This document shows, in pieces, positions 23,601-33,900 of a stretch of 64,000 nt of DNA. The notes below the pieces were generated by a model. The model made no database searches and had not been told where the DNA came from. It worked only from the letters and a program-made list of their open reading frames with translations. The stretch is from Arbacia lixula. Taxonomy: Eukaryota; Echinodermata; Echinoidea; Arbacioida; Arbaciidae. The stretch's first letter is position 1. Each line of letters starts with the position of its first letter. The translations under genes and the position numbers were made by a program. The stretch lies in assembly GCA_963669155.1 (NCBI GenBank), contig OZ022576.1:23045178-23109177 (forward strand). Reading direction: 5' to 3'.

Positions 23601-24459
23601 AGTACAGTGAGTCGGTGAAACATGCTGTTTGCTTGCGCGCTCTCAATCTTTGCTGTGCAAATTGCCGCAGTGCAGTGCGCGGCCGTCAAGCTAGGATTGG
23701 CTGCTTGTAGTCTAGTCGTGTGGCAAATGTTACGGGGGCGATTTCCTATTTTTGTGTCGCCCACGAAATTGCATTTTTGGCCTGTTTCGGGGGCTCTTTT
23801 AGGTGTTTCCGGGGCGAATTCGCCCGCCGCCCCCGTGTAATTTTTTGGTTGGACGGTAGTCAGAAAGAGGATGACCTAAATGTATGAACAATACAGGTAA
23901 TGTATACATGCATGTATTATAGAATGTATATAAAACAAGCAAACCTTTGTAGGATTGTGGGGATCAATGGTGAAACGGAAGTAACGGAGGTAATTATAGT
24001 TTGTAAAACTTTTAGAAGTGCCATTTGGTGGTTTCCTTTCTTGATAGTAGACCCACTAATGCCGTAAAGAATGAAGAGGAATGAAGTCATATCTTAACTT
24101 GTATGACACTTACACAAACAAACACAAGATAAAATGAAATTGCAGAAGGAGAAAAATGGTAATGAAAACGTTTTGAGACAAATGGGAAGTGTGCTGAGTA
24201 AAGCATGCATGCCGTTTGCAAGCATATTTCTCTGGAGTTATCTTGTAAATGTTATCCAGACCTACGTGGTGGGATAAAGCAGACGTTGATTGATTGGAAC
24301 TCTTACAATGGCTGAAAGAGGCTAGGCAATGCAAGTTATACAATGATCATGTTTCTGGAGTGAATTAACAACTACTTTCTTACCATGGTAAGGTGATGGT
24401 GCCTTGTTGATAAATGCAATCAGTTGTCTTGCAGCTGCTAGTACCTCCTTGGAGTTCAT
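11659..24459 (-). CDS. DNPEP: Aspartyl aminopeptidase (peptidase family M18)
   Basis: Cytosolic dinuclear-zinc exopeptidase that removes N-terminal Asp or Glu from peptides. Fourteen coding exons join in phase: 24459-24384, 21077-20989, 19865-19752, 19276-19151, 18812-18688, 18114-18027, 17511-17404, 16836-16759, 16323-16240, 14901-14744, 14095-14056, 13213-13112, 12274-12107 and 11709-11659, giving 468 residues (human about 475). Family metal and catalytic motifs are all visible: THTDSP in exon 3, SPRLDN in exon 8, DHEE (the Glu-Glu pair) in exon 9, [10 protein letters not shown] in exon 10, and the last histidine in LSMHSCREM of exon 13. Exon 4 holds [18 protein letters not shown]. The chosen start (MNSKEVL) aligns with the human N-terminus but has a weak Kozak context; a TAG acceptor just upstream (exon 5' end 24480) implies a further 5' exon that I could not find. 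Introns carry many transposons. Every family residue I looked for is present. Confidence 0.96.
12553..12688. mobile_element. 136-bp short inverted-end element, copy 1
   Basis: Begins GTGAGCAGGGTGATGCTGAG and ends ACATGTCCTGCTCAC, so the outer nine bases are inverted. It carries GCTATCTCCTGTTCTTTATT and AGGGGTGAACTCATAGTCTG. It sits in the last-but-one intron of DNPEP. Size and inverted ends suggest a MITE. Confidence 0.7.
13380..13700. repeat. TGACCTTTGAC-type interspersed repeat
   Basis: Phrases such as TTGACCTTTGACATGATC, GACCTTGACCTATAATTTC and 'GGCCCAAAATT' spaced through the stretch match similar DNA at 42500-42720 and 54110-54560 in this window. Probably a degenerate interspersed family. 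The boundaries are approximate. Confidence 0.4.
13791..13922. mobile_element. 136-bp short inverted-end element, copy 2
   Basis: Same family as 12553-12688, with the left four bases diverged (it starts GCAGGGTGATG) and the right end TCCTGCTCAC kept. Lies in a DNPEP intron in the same orientation. Confidence 0.7.
15555..15654. repeat. Imperfect hairpin (arms ~45 bp) next to a CpG-rich ACGCG run
   Basis: GAACTATCACTTCCTCGGCGA at the left is matched by the complement of TCGCCTCGGAAGTGATAGTTC at the right, with AGCTGCGC at the tip. About 150 bp to the left, 15357-15416 is packed with ACGCGT/GCGCGTC-like words that are unusual in this AT-rich intron, and paired phrases such as GTTACACTC appear at 15229 and 15332. 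Probably one decayed inverted-repeat transposon in a DNPEP intron. Confidence 0.6.
15957..16092. mobile_element. 136-bp short inverted-end element, copy 3
   Basis: Third copy, starting GTGAGCAGGATGATGCTGAG and ending TGTCCTGCTCTC. All three copies in the window lie within 3.6 kb, in DNPEP introns and in one orientation. Confidence 0.7.
19901..20703. mobile_element. piggyBac-like non-autonomous element with TTAA ends and long G/C runs
   Basis: The left end reads TTAACCCTATCTAGCCC and the right end GGGCTATATAGGGTTAA: a TTAA target duplication plus CCCTA terminal inverted repeats, the hallmark of piggyBac-type elements. Inside each end is a long poly(G)/poly(C) run followed by GCAAAAACAGCCCCCC or its complement, so the inverted repeat continues past the homopolymers. 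The interior is AT-rich with no transposase frame. At 803 bp it is a MITE. It lies in the intron between DNPEP exons 2 and 3. The homopolymer lengths are probably not exact in the assembly. Confidence 0.8.
21262..21592. repeat. (TG)n followed by repeated poly(G) blocks
   Basis: A TG dinucleotide run (about 21268-21295) leads into GGCGCGTACGCAGGATTT and then several G runs of 9-18 bases mixed with A runs. Frames made of glycine here are repeat artefacts. Similar GCGTACGCAGGATTT plus poly(G) repeats are known in several marine invertebrate genomes. Confidence 0.7.
21659..22235. repeat. 577-bp near-perfect palindrome
   Basis: GGCATAGTCAGAC at 21659 is answered by GTCTGACTATGCC ending at 22235. 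The inner arms match closely: CTCCCGTAGTTACGGCCGCC on the left, GGCGGCCGTAACTACGGGAG on the right, TTTGCCGACTAGTAAGG at the tip side, and GGTATGCCACAGCAGCTGCC as a short loop near 21947. The outer arms have several indels. It lies in a DNPEP intron. Such a structure could extrude as a cruciform or give a long hairpin in the transcript. Confidence 0.85.
21960..22504. repeat. 545-bp direct duplication, copy 1
   Basis: Nearly identical to 22768-23312 at a constant offset of 808 bp. It covers the right arm of the palindrome plus the following 270 bp, including the frame starting [17 protein letters not shown] at 22285. Confidence 0.9.
22276..22455. repeat. ~175-bp unit with 45-bp inverted ends (second copy at 23084-23263)
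   Basis: AGTTTGAAGTTTGAGAAAAA with CATGGATAAATTCCTGGTTC on the left is mirrored by GAACCAGCAATTTATCCATG and TCAAACTTCAAAGCT on the right. The open frame across it is largely explained by the inverted repeat and shows no domain. Confidence 0.75.
22568..22767. other. Assembly gap (200 N)
   Basis: Exactly 200 N, which looks like a fixed-size placeholder. Sequence resumes at CTAGTAAGGCGGCC, the point just right of the tip of the palindrome, so the missing DNA is probably the left arm and loop of a second palindrome copy. Confidence 0.95.
22768..23312. repeat. 545-bp direct duplication, copy 2
   Basis: Second copy immediately right of the assembly gap, with only scattered differences from copy 1. 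After TACATGTATGCTTTGCA the copies diverge completely. Confidence 0.9.
23393..23554. repeat. Hairpin flanked by 27-bp direct repeats
   Basis: A 27-bp phrase beginning TATCGGGCGCGCGCGCATGG occurs at 23393-23419 and exactly again at 23528-23554. Between them is a palindrome: AAGCCGTTCCCGCC and CCAAAACCATACGCGT on the left, ACGCGTATGGTTTTG and GGCGGGAACGGCTT on the right, with a loop of about ten bases. It is strikingly CpG-rich for this intron. Confidence 0.8.
23945..24055 (-). other. Orphan exon-like open stretch in a DNPEP intron
   Basis: A TAG acceptor at 24057-24056 and an AAG|GT donor at 23944-23943 enclose 111 open bases (37 codons) including [19 protein letters not shown]. The codons look protein-like, but I do not recognise a family. 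In DNPEP phase (one base carried over from exon 1) it would hit a stop within 15 codons, so it cannot be a DNPEP exon. It could be a captured exon fragment or chance. Confidence 0.3.
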
Positions 24460-24480
24460 GGAGAAGTAATTGCCAATCAA

Positions 24481-25425
24481 CTAGACATGAAACAACATAA
24501 AGGTGAAAATAGATTAAAACATGTGTGATAGTAAAGCAGCCCTTGTATGATCTTACAAAACTACAAGTACACAGAGATATACACACCACTAAAACAAAAA
24601 AATTGAATCAGAGTTTGTATTCTCATAGAGTCAACCGATCCAGAGCAACATTAAATCACTGCTGCAATGATTTCCACCCAATCCTTTTCTACTACACAGC
24701 ATTGTTTATGGGTTCCCGTCACCGAGAAATAACATGACTTGTGACCATGCACATGACTACGGCAATGGACTTTGGACAGGAAGGAATTTTACCAAAAAAG
24801 AACTGCACTGTATAAAATCTTAACAGGGTTGATAGGTTAGATAGGCTGAATATACTGAAAGACAGGGTGTCCCATCTGCAAAATTCATGAAACTCGGCAG
24901 GAATCAGCAGCTAGTATACCTGAACGCTACTGTGTGTGAAATCTCACAGTCATAGCCTAACAAACCTTTTCAGGAAAGTGAATACATGTAGTTGCTGTCG
25001 TCTACATTCACAATGCCCCTGTCAGTGCACGATGCGCTGCGCACCATAGGTATGCTCCCATTGAACGAATGCACTGTGTTGCATACATGTACCATAGTGC
25101 ACAGCGGTCTCTGGTCTTTAAGCTATAGGTTTTGGATGACCAGCCTAAACCCTAGCGATCGCTATAATTTTGCTTTAAGTCAATTTCCAGTTCTATTATT
25201 GAGAGAGAAGTTCTGAACATTATCATCTTCCATATTCTGTTTGGTTTTTTGTTGTATTGTTATGACCTGGAAAAGGGAAACCCCGTCTTTAAGACAAATA
25301 TTGCATGAGCCATGAACAAGAACAGCATAGATGTGCAGTAACTGCAGTTAACAAAATATTAACATTGTTTTTCTCAATAATTAAGAATATAAAGTACATG
25401 CTTAGTACATACTGGTCAAAAAGCT
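24481..25425. other. DNPEP 5' flank or upstream intron, no exon recognised
   Basis: The minus-strand TAG at 24483-24481 predicts a non-coding exon farther right, but no clear donor, TATA box or CpG-rich promoter was seen here. Confidence 0.4.
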
Positions 25426-25560
25426 GGGCCTTTACATTTTGTTCTTGTGGTTTGTGTACTGATGAAGGCTGATGCTTATTCAAGTCACATGTTTACATTC
25501 ATTGGGCCTTTACATTTTGTTCTTGTGGTTTGTGTACTATTCAAGTACTTTATGTACAGC
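25426..25560. repeat. 78-bp tandem duplication
   Basis: GGGCCTTTACATTTTGTTC followed by TTGTGGTTTGTGTACT occurs at 25426 and 25504. The phrase GGCTGATGCTTATTCAAGTC between them recurs at about 25914. Confidence 0.8.
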
Positions 25561-25574
25561 GCTGATAAGATGTA

Positions 25575-25650
25575 TACTCCAGCTCAAAGGAATTGGCATA
25601 GGGAAAGGGAAAGGGAAGGAGCTGCAGTTCTAAACCGCGGTATATGAGAA
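25575..25650. mobile_element. Solitary left end of the CAGCTCAAAGGAATTGG family
   Basis: After a TA comes CTCCAGCTCAAAGGAATT with GGCATAGGGAAAGGG, a GGAGCTGCAG block and AACCGCGGTATAT. These are the same TIR blocks as in 27191-27932. No matching right end is visible nearby. Confidence 0.6.
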
Positions 25651-26610
25651 AGTGGTTATGATATATGAGAAAAAAAATAATGATCTCAATGTATTACCCA
25701 GTCAAATTCATCCTTTCCTTTGAGTTATAGTGTATTTTGTCATTTTTGGTAGTTCCTTTTCCAAGGTCCACTACAGTAGTCATGTGCATGGTCACAAGTC
25801 TTGTCAAGTTGTCAAACGTGTTAAAGCCAGGTTGGTTAAAGCTATATTGGCCTGGCCTGGGCTGGTACTGTTTTATGTTAATAATAAGACAGGGTCAAGG
25901 ATGTACCCAATGGCTGATGCTTATTCAAGTCACATGTTTACATTCATTGATCCCATCACAGCCAAAACTGGGATCAGTGTTTAAATTTGGTGCTACACCA
26001 GTGCAATTGGTGTGCAAGGTTGAATACAATGTGCCAGTTGATGGATTATTTCCCATGATCACAACTGGTTTAGGCAACTTAAAAGTCTATATTGTAGTTA
26101 GCTGTACCATGCTCAGGCACTTAGAAATATCCCAAATGTATGACAAGTATGATTCAACTAACATAAATTGAGGCAATTTGGTGCACAGAGTTAAGTAAAT
26201 GATGTAGAAACAGGAAAACTTTCCTTTTGTACTCACTCATAAAATTGTGCTATTTAAACTCTATTTGAATATTCTAAAAGAGGGCAGACCTAACCCTAGG
26301 TTTTCAGTGTTTGGGGTACATAAGAAAGTCTTCCCATGATACAAAACACACTAATGTTTTGCCCTCAATGTGCACTGCATCTCCGCCATGCAGCAGCAAC
26401 TCACTCAAGCCTTACAGCCTTGTGTGTATAATTCATATTTAATCTCTAAAAAAAATCAAATGATGCTTCATAGTTTATTTTCAGGTTAGTGTCACAACTT
26501 GTACACATGTATGTTAACAATATGTTTCATTTTCAAAATGGTATTAAAGAGTATTCTAAAAGCATTATACAAATAAGCCACTTTTTACTAGACACCTACG
26601 TTTCCACTCC

Positions 26611-27142
26611 TTAAAGATTATCCATCCCTTTTGCAAGCTTAAAATTTGAAATCGTCTATCACGATCGTAAATTGAAGAAAGTGTGATTCAAGACCATTTC
26701 TAAGAATTTAGCATGTTGAAGCTTTCTGTATCTGTATATGTAAAAATTTCAGCCGTTAAATTTCTTACCGACTTTTTTCGTACTACGAAAAAAGTATTAG
26801 TCTTTGTTACAGTATCTATGTGGTTATTATGCATGTGTGAAATCCTTATTTTATGAGTAATTACCAAACTTTGGAGATGATTCCTTCTATAGAACATTTT
26901 TTTTTCATTATGCATTTTACACATTCATAAACAGATTAATCAATAAAGCAGATATTTCAACACAAACTGAGGTAAAGACTAAAGACTATTAATCAGACGT
27001 TTTTTACGTGCATTATTTGAATTTTACACTACGTATCAGTTTCAAATTATGAATATACAGCTTGCTAACACCTCTCTATATGTTTCGCCAATGTTTCGAT
27101 GGTTTTGTGGTGATCTGAAAAAGGGACGGGCTGCCTTTAAAG
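26611..27142. repeat. Partial copy of the interior of the 27191-27932 element
   Basis: About 530 bp closely matches 27305-27832 at an offset of 690-694 bp. It starts TTAAAGATTATCCATCCC and ends AAGGGACGGGCTGCCTTTAA, lacking the outer TIRs. It contains the near-palindrome ACTTTTTTCGTACTACG. Confidence 0.85.
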
Positions 27143-27190
27143 AAATTGAACACACATTTTGGAACAGTAATGATAGCAAGATCTAGAATA

Positions 27191-27932
27191 CACTACATCT
27201 CATAGGAATTGGCATAGGGAAAGGGAAGAAAGGGAAGGAGCCGCAGTTGTAAACCGCGGTATATTTTGTCCAGTTCAGCATGAAACATGATGCTTTTTAG
27301 ACTTTTAAAGATTGTCCGTCCCTTTTGCAAGCTTAAAATTTGAAATAGTCTATCACGATCGTAAATTGAAGAAAGTGTGATTCAAGACCATTTCTAAGAA
27401 TATAGCATGTTGAGGCTTTCTGTATATGTAAAAATTTGAGCCGTTAAATTTCAAACCAACTTTTTTCGTACTACGAAAAAAGTATTAGTCTTTGTTACAG
27501 TATCTATGTGGTTATTATGCATGTGTGAAATCCTAATTTTATGAGTAATTACCAAACTTTGGAGATGATTCCTTCTATAGAACAATTTTTTTTCATAATG
27601 TGTTTTATAATCTAGTAAACAGATTAATCAATAAAGCAAATATTTCAACACAAACTGCTTAGAGCCTGAGGTAAAGACTATTAATCAGACGTTGTTTACC
27701 TGCATTATTTGAATTTTACACTACGTATCGGTTTCAGATTATGAATATACAACTTGCTAAAACTTCTCTATGTTTTGCCAATGTTACGATGGTTTTGTGA
27801 TGATCTGAAAAAGGGACGGGCTGACTTTAAGCATCGTGTTTCATGCTGAACTGTACAAAATATACAGCGGTTTTAAACTGCAGCTCCTTCCCTTTCCCTA
27901 TGCCAATTCCTTTGAGCTGTACTGCTGTAGTG
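27191..27932. mobile_element. TA-flanked inverted-repeat element, ~130-bp TIRs
   Basis: Flanked by TA on both sides, with CACTACA at each terminus and AGGAATTGGCATAGGGAAAG just inside. The inverted arms continue through CCGC(G/T)GTATATTTTGT, CAGTTCAGCATGAAACA and GGGACGGGCTG, about 130 bp in all, although the right end carries a small extra insertion. No transposase frame exists in 742 bp. TA duplications point to the Tc1/mariner superfamily. Confidence 0.75.
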
Positions 27933-28417
27933 TAGTTTAGTAGTAGTTATGGGTGCACCGCTCTGTGCGACATATTGAGCAATGCCGGTATGTTTCACAT
28001 GACTTGAGGTCAAGGATAGTTTTCCACTTTTTCTGAAAATATAAAAAAAACTTTGGCTGCTTTGCCTTTGACAAAGATTTTAATAAATGGTATCGACTAG
28101 GTCTATGTGGAGCCTGAATCGATTGTACTTGAACTTGAAGTAGACTATCATGACTATTGTTTTTTAGATTAAAACAGGTTGAACAATTTTGCTGTGCTTT
28201 GTTTCGAATTCACCCTCCTAAAAAAGTCATATGCATCATCGACTCCAAGAATGCAAGATGAATTGAAACACAGGTTCAAGCTAAAGTAATACGTTACTCT
28301 ACCGTTACTCGTTAGCATGGTTAGTGTGCATACTGTGTGCGTAGCAGCTGTAGTCTGCTTGGATTTTACAGCATTCCTACCTGCACGCACCAGCAGTGGA
28401 CAACTGCCATAGCTTAC

Positions 28418-28771
28418 CGTTGAAAATTTCGCAGCATTCTTCTGGTGCTTTTCCGTACGGGTATGCTGTTTGAGATCGGCATGGTGAGCACGGAGCGTGC
28501 ATCGACAAAACCGGCATGTTGCTAAAGTTTCGTCTCCCGCAACTGGCATCAGCCACTGTCGAAATTCAGGTTCATCCTCCCAAGATTTGTTGTATTTGCG
28601 AGAGTATTTACTCCAGCGCTTGGATGCAGATTTCGGCTTGTTCGGCGTTTTATCATTTGAGACCTTTCCATCACCTCCATCATTCACTGTGACTTCTTCC
28701 ACTGGTGCCACATCAGCGTCAGCAACCCATGCAGTAGATGTTTCGATTTCGTCGTTTTCATCGATTTCCAT
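28418..28771 (-). CDS. First exon of a BED-like (C2H2) zinc-finger gene, remainder not found
   Basis: The start has a strong Kozak context (AAGCATGG). The first 118 codons run in frame to an ACG|GTAAGC donor at 28418. Residues 1-50 are acidic (MEIDENDEIETSTAW...), then a basic stretch (KSASKRWSKYSRKYNKSW), then WEDEPEFRQWLMPVAGDE and a CRFC-x(~14)-KQHTRTEKH motif: Cys-x2-Cys and His-x5-His spaced as in BED or hAT-type fingers. Such fingers occur in hAT transposases and in host genes derived from them; they bind DNA. No further exon is recognisable to the left before DNPEP. It may be the first exon of a real gene with distant exons, or the stranded N-terminus of an old domesticated or dead copy. 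The family assignment rests on motif shape only. Confidence 0.5.
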
Positions 28772-29035
28772 GCTTGTTTTAAGTTGTCAAAATTGTAGAA
28801 ACGGAAAATATGAAATTTGAAGGAAAAATTCAAGCAGACGAGAAAAGTTCCAAACAAGCCAGAACCAGACAATTGTCCAAGATGTCGATTGTATATCACG
28901 TGCTTAAAATAGGTCAAAATGGGCGAGGAAAACGCGGCAACAGTGAAGCGCGTCACCGGCCGAACGCGTGCAGGCAGGCGTGTGCATGTGCGAATGGGAA
29001 TTTACTTTGATGACAATATTCATCCGCCCGTAGGA

Positions 29036-29085
29036 TGCATTGACTTGGGTGAAGAGGGGCCGGGGGGGGGGGGGGGGGGGGGAGG
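29036..29085. repeat. Poly(G) tract
   Basis: An uninterrupted G run of about 21 bases with short flanking G-rich sequence. Otherwise 28772-29620 holds nothing recognisable. Confidence 0.8.
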
Positions 29086-29622
29086 TGAACTCTGGTGATT
29101 ACAGCTACAGGCTTATTTGTAACACTAACCTTATTACTAATAACAACTAAGAAATAACATTTTAACGATTTCTTTGGATTAATTTACTGTATTGTCCTTG
29201 AATTGACAATCACAGAGTTGCCTACTAGATCAATGTCCCGGTTACTTTTATTCCGTGGATGAATCTCGTTCTACAGTAATGTGCAGAACCGGCTCACCGA
29301 CACACGAGACATGTACGATGCAAGACACTCGTGATTTGTGTGTACAGTGCTGTTCTACAACGAGAGTACAATGTATAAAATCATTTATATAAATTGTCGA
29401 CATTTATCTATTAAGCTATTATCTTCGTTATGATATTTTCTTAATTTATCAGCTTCTTAATCAAGGCTATAATCATGAAAACATGGGTGGGGAAAAATTG
29501 AACCATCCATTCTACAAATATTATTTCCGGTATTATTTATGTTCAACATTCACATTCTTATTTTACTGGTTTTGTGCCTCTTTACTCTCTCCGTCATGCA
29601 CACGTCCCTATTATCTCTATTC

Positions 29623-29623
<1 letters not shown>

Positions 29624-29683
<60 letters not shown>

Positions 29684-29685
29684 TT
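29624..29685. repeat. (TC)n/(CA)n microsatellite
   Basis: A CT dinucleotide run of about 46 bases passes directly into a short CA run and then poly(T). Confidence 0.9.
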
Positions 29686-30007
29686 TTTTTTTTGTTTTTC
29701 AGAAATTTTTTATTCAATTCCATTCAAATTATACATGACAAAAAATAAACCGCAATTCCACTTGGTATTTTTTTAATTTTTTTTTATTGTGAATTCATTC
29801 ATATAAAATAACATGCCTTTTTTTATAATTCTGTTTTTATATAACATGTTATTTTTGTTTACAAAGGTGCACTTTTCCTAACAAAATACAGTTCCAATAC
29901 AATTCTACTACAATACAAAATAAAATTCTAATAGATCTTCATATATACGCAATTTCAACCAAAATTTAACCCTTACACATACTCATGCAATGAATGAAAT
30001 CAAATTA

Positions 30008-30184
30008 AATCCCATTTGATAAACCCACCCCCACGCTCGTCACGCCCCCCCCCCCCCCCCCCGCCCGGACACACACACACACACACACACACATACACAC
30101 ACATTCATTGGTAACTTACTCACATTTGATAAACCCATGCACCCCCACGCTCGTCAACCCCCCCCCCCCCCCTCCGACACACAT

Positions 30185-30225
<41 letters not shown>

Positions 30226-30245
30226 TCATTGGTAACTTACTCACA
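30008..30245. repeat. Duplicated poly(C) plus (CA)n unit
   Basis: The unit ATTTGATAAACCCA, CACGCTCGTCA, a C run, a CA run and ACATTCATTGGTAACTTACT occurs twice with a period of about 115 bp. The CA array is longer in the second copy. Confidence 0.85.
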
Positions 30246-30458
30246 TCCCAAAGAAGATGAAGTATATTTTTAAAGCAAACTTTTCTGTAGTACATAACAA
30301 AAGAAAATGAAAAAGTAATTCTAGTGGAAAATGTAGAGATAATCAAATGGTTGAAAAATAAAAAGAAACAATAACACCAAAACGCTGTAATACTCTTCAA
30401 TCCAACTTTGCAAGTTCCCATTTTTGTAAGTGGCTCCCTAACTTGCCCATTTCAGTTG

Positions 30459-30840
30459 CTATTTTTTTTCCTCATCCCTATAATCCAAAATAATTCTGTG
30501 AATTTTCTCAATTGATGGCACCGCTCCTTCTGTTCTAGCTTTATAGATAACAAATTTCATAATATTAATCAAAGTATTACACATTTTCTTTCTCTTTGAG
30601 TAACCCGACACTCCCAAAAATGTATCTCTCCACTCCATATTCCTTATTTCTACTAAATCAAAGCGTTGGATTACAAGTTTCCATAACTGTTTGACCTTTT
30701 CGCAGTTCAATAATACGTGTGAATAGGTCTCAGTACCCTGATGGCAGAAGGAACATGATTCATCCTTTACAAAACCAAATTTGAATAGCTGCTCTTTTGT
30801 ATAAACAACACCATACAATAACTTGCGGTTATAAATTAAC

Positions 30841-30843
<3 letters not shown>
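30459..30843 (-). mobile_element. 5'-truncated LINE: C-terminal zinc-binding end of the reverse transcriptase protein
   Basis: The minus-strand frame contains LLYGVVYTKEQLFKFGF, then CSFCHQGTETYSHVLLNC with CxxC...HxxxxC spacing, then EKVKQLWK and a basic tail. This is the zf-RVT type C-terminal region found after the reverse transcriptase in LINE ORF2 proteins (L1/Tx1-like). The polymerase domain is absent: the element is cut at a (CA)n microsatellite (30844-30880). Its 3' untranslated part probably runs left towards 30245. Typical of abortive target-primed insertion. Confidence 0.7.

Positions 30844-30880
<37 letters not shown>
30844..30880. repeat. (CA)n microsatellite at the LINE 5' junction
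   Basis: An 18-repeat CA run directly abuts the truncated LINE. It produces the artificial MCVCVCV start of the long minus-strand frame. Confidence 0.9.
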
Positions 30881-30882
<2 letters not shown>

Positions 30883-30999
30883 CTTCCTTCTAATTAATCT
30901 TTCTATCAATCCCCATCTTGATCTGCCTTTTCTATTTTTCTTTATCTGCTCCTCTCTGTCGCCCCCGCCCGGTCCCTCTCACCCATTTGTTTAAACAGG

Positions 31000-33900
31000 G
31001 TCCATTTTCCCCTGACGAAGCTCATAAGAAGCTAATAATGGTATAAGTGGAGGGAAACACTATAAATCTCTGTTTTCCCTAAAAAAAAAAAAACACCACA
31101 CAGCGTGACACTTTCACTATTACATAATTTCATTTAATCCAGATTTATACATCTTCCCTGTGTATACAAAGCAAGTCAAGCACTCATCATTAATGTGTTG
31201 GAATAAGTCAAAGACTCAAAACTATTTTTAGGCAAAACTTAAGTTTGGGCAAAAAAAATAACAATAGAGGCGTGTGTTAATAGAGTGGACTAGATACCAT
31301 TAATGCATTCACTATTTGTTCTAATTTCACTTGAGAAATGTGACAACAGTAAAAAGATTAAGTCTGGGGAGTATTGTTCACATATGTGTTTATATACATG
31401 TTTATCTATTGTTTTCTTTTGAGCTGGGGGAAGAAATGCAAAATATTACCATCATTCTCTTCATTATCAGATTGTGGTTTTGCCTTGCATTTTTTACTTG
31501 CTACTTCCAAATAGACAAATATATTTTCTTTGTAACTAATACGTTAGGCTTATAATTCATATCATGTATACAACAGAGAAAAATACAAACATACAAATTA
31601 CTGATAATTGTTTTCTTCATACAATATAATACCACATTATCTGTACAAGTCATACATCTCTTGTCTAGTAGGTCAACACCATAAAAGATTAGTCTTGCAT
31701 TAGCAGTACATTTTAGTTCTTCCTCCTTAATGAGCCAGTAAGCTGCAATCACAAATATCCATTAAACACCAAAATATCATAGGACCCACTGGAAATGCAG
31801 AGTAGCACAATCCATTTCAAAATATATCAAATGCTTACTTCACGTCAAACATTGTGTTTACTAGTATGTCAAATCAAGTACATGTAGTACAAACACATGT
31901 AACTCTTAAGATTTAACGTGCTCTATACATGTCCCAAATTGTAAGCAACATTCATCATTTGAAGGGGAAGGGAAATTCATAGAGTATAATGAAACTTCTC
32001 TTGCTTTTTGTATCTATTTTCAAATGTTGCATTCCTGATTGGGACGTATTCCTTTATGGTCCCAGACAATTATGCAATTTCCCCTTAGCCAAAAATAAAG
32101 TTTCATGAAATGTGTGAAAACAAGTGTTAATACAACAAGGCAGTTTGCTCTTTTAAAACTGAGGTTATAGAGAAGTGTCAACTTCAGAATAGGATTCACA
32201 AGTGCTCAATTTACATTTGTCTTCATGATAATTCATAGCAACACAAAACAGAAAACCTGTTGATGGAACAAATAATTCACATTGCCTCTCCAGCATGACT
32301 AAATAACTGACAAATCCAAAAGTATATCAAAACACCTAAAGTACACCATATTGGATATGTAAATCTGCATGATTTAATTTCTGATGTTTTTCTCCCTTTT
32401 GATAAAATGGCACAAACATACACAATGGAATGTTCTTGTCTCTTCTTATAATCTTTATATCACTCAGTTTCTTCTCTTTATTTTCCTTTACCCGATTAAT
32501 AACCACAAATCAAGTTACATTTACATAAAATCATTACCGACACAAATCATGCTTTCTTGAGTTCAAATCATATTTCTTGTGAAACACTGAATCTTCCATA
32601 TTTGTTAGTTACACCATTTAAAAGAGCTACAGTGTTTATTTTATATTGAATTAAATTTTACTGTGTACAGATAGTATCCATTAGTCACATACTGTTTGTA
32701 GCACTCGTCTTGTTCATTCATGCCATGCTATGTATTTTGCAATGCAGCATGTGACATATGAAATCATGTACACATCTGACAAGCCTCAGTTTGTATTCAG
32801 GACTGTTTCAATATGGATAGGTGTGTCACATATTGCACTGAATGCACTTCCAGATTAAGATGTTGTCTTACTTTAGTCTCATGATACTTTATCAAACCAA
32901 CAAAGAAAACAGAAGGAACAAACTATCATCACAGTACACGTCTACACATCAAACCCTTTCTCCTTTTGCTAGAATATCTATCAAATTAAAATATACGGTA
33001 CATTTAATGACTAAATATGGCGAAGCATAATTTTTCATGATGAAGGCAAAAATAAAAGGATGAGAAGATATAATTCTCCTTAAAAAATTCAATGCATTCC
33101 TGATCATACTATGATTAATGATAAATTTGCATTATATTTTTCATGAAGGAAAATGCATGACATGAATATAATATATTGATAAACAAAATTATGAAACACA
33201 TAATACATGTGGCACAGATTTTGAACTCTTCGGAAATTATATTAAGCAAAGCCCAAATTAAATATTTCCCCTTAAGATTAAAACAAGTATCTAAATAATA
33301 TTTGAGGGTGACCCGTTGATTTGTGGACGTCATGAATGTGGCATATCAAGCAAATCTTTGTATTTCTTAATACTGAAAATACAAATTTGCATACCCATAC
33401 TATTTATTTTGACAGGGGAGAAAAAGGTAGCATGTTCAGCAACACTGAGCAACCACAATGACTTCAGGTACAAAAGGTATCATATGACCATTCAGAATAC
33501 AGAGAATGGAACAATAACTAAACATATTGCAATCCTTTGAACATTAATATAAGGATGATTTAAAGAAAACTAAGGGACATCAGAACATCATTTCTTTCTG
33601 TAGAGACAAATGTCTATGTAGTTAATATGGCCTGATACTCTCTCATCATAAAAGAACTTGGTTAAACCATCAAAGATTTTTAAATCTGGATATTAATCAG
33701 CACATTCTTCCAGACTTCACCATTCTTTGGGCTTTGTATCCACGATTGTAACAAATCTTTAACATGTGTGCAAATCCATGGCCTGGTGCTTCTCAAAATT
33801 CATTTATAAACTTTTTTTTTTGTTTTTTTAGAATCATTTTTGTGTGTATCTACACTTACACATATCTTACAAATACATGTACCTCATCTTTATTTAATTA

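Noticed and set aside
25737-26171. 144-residue plus-strand frame
   Set aside because: No domain, and the phrases recur in local duplications; probably chance.
29624-29685. Ser/Leu-rich plus-strand frames
   Set aside because: Translations of a CT/CA microsatellite.
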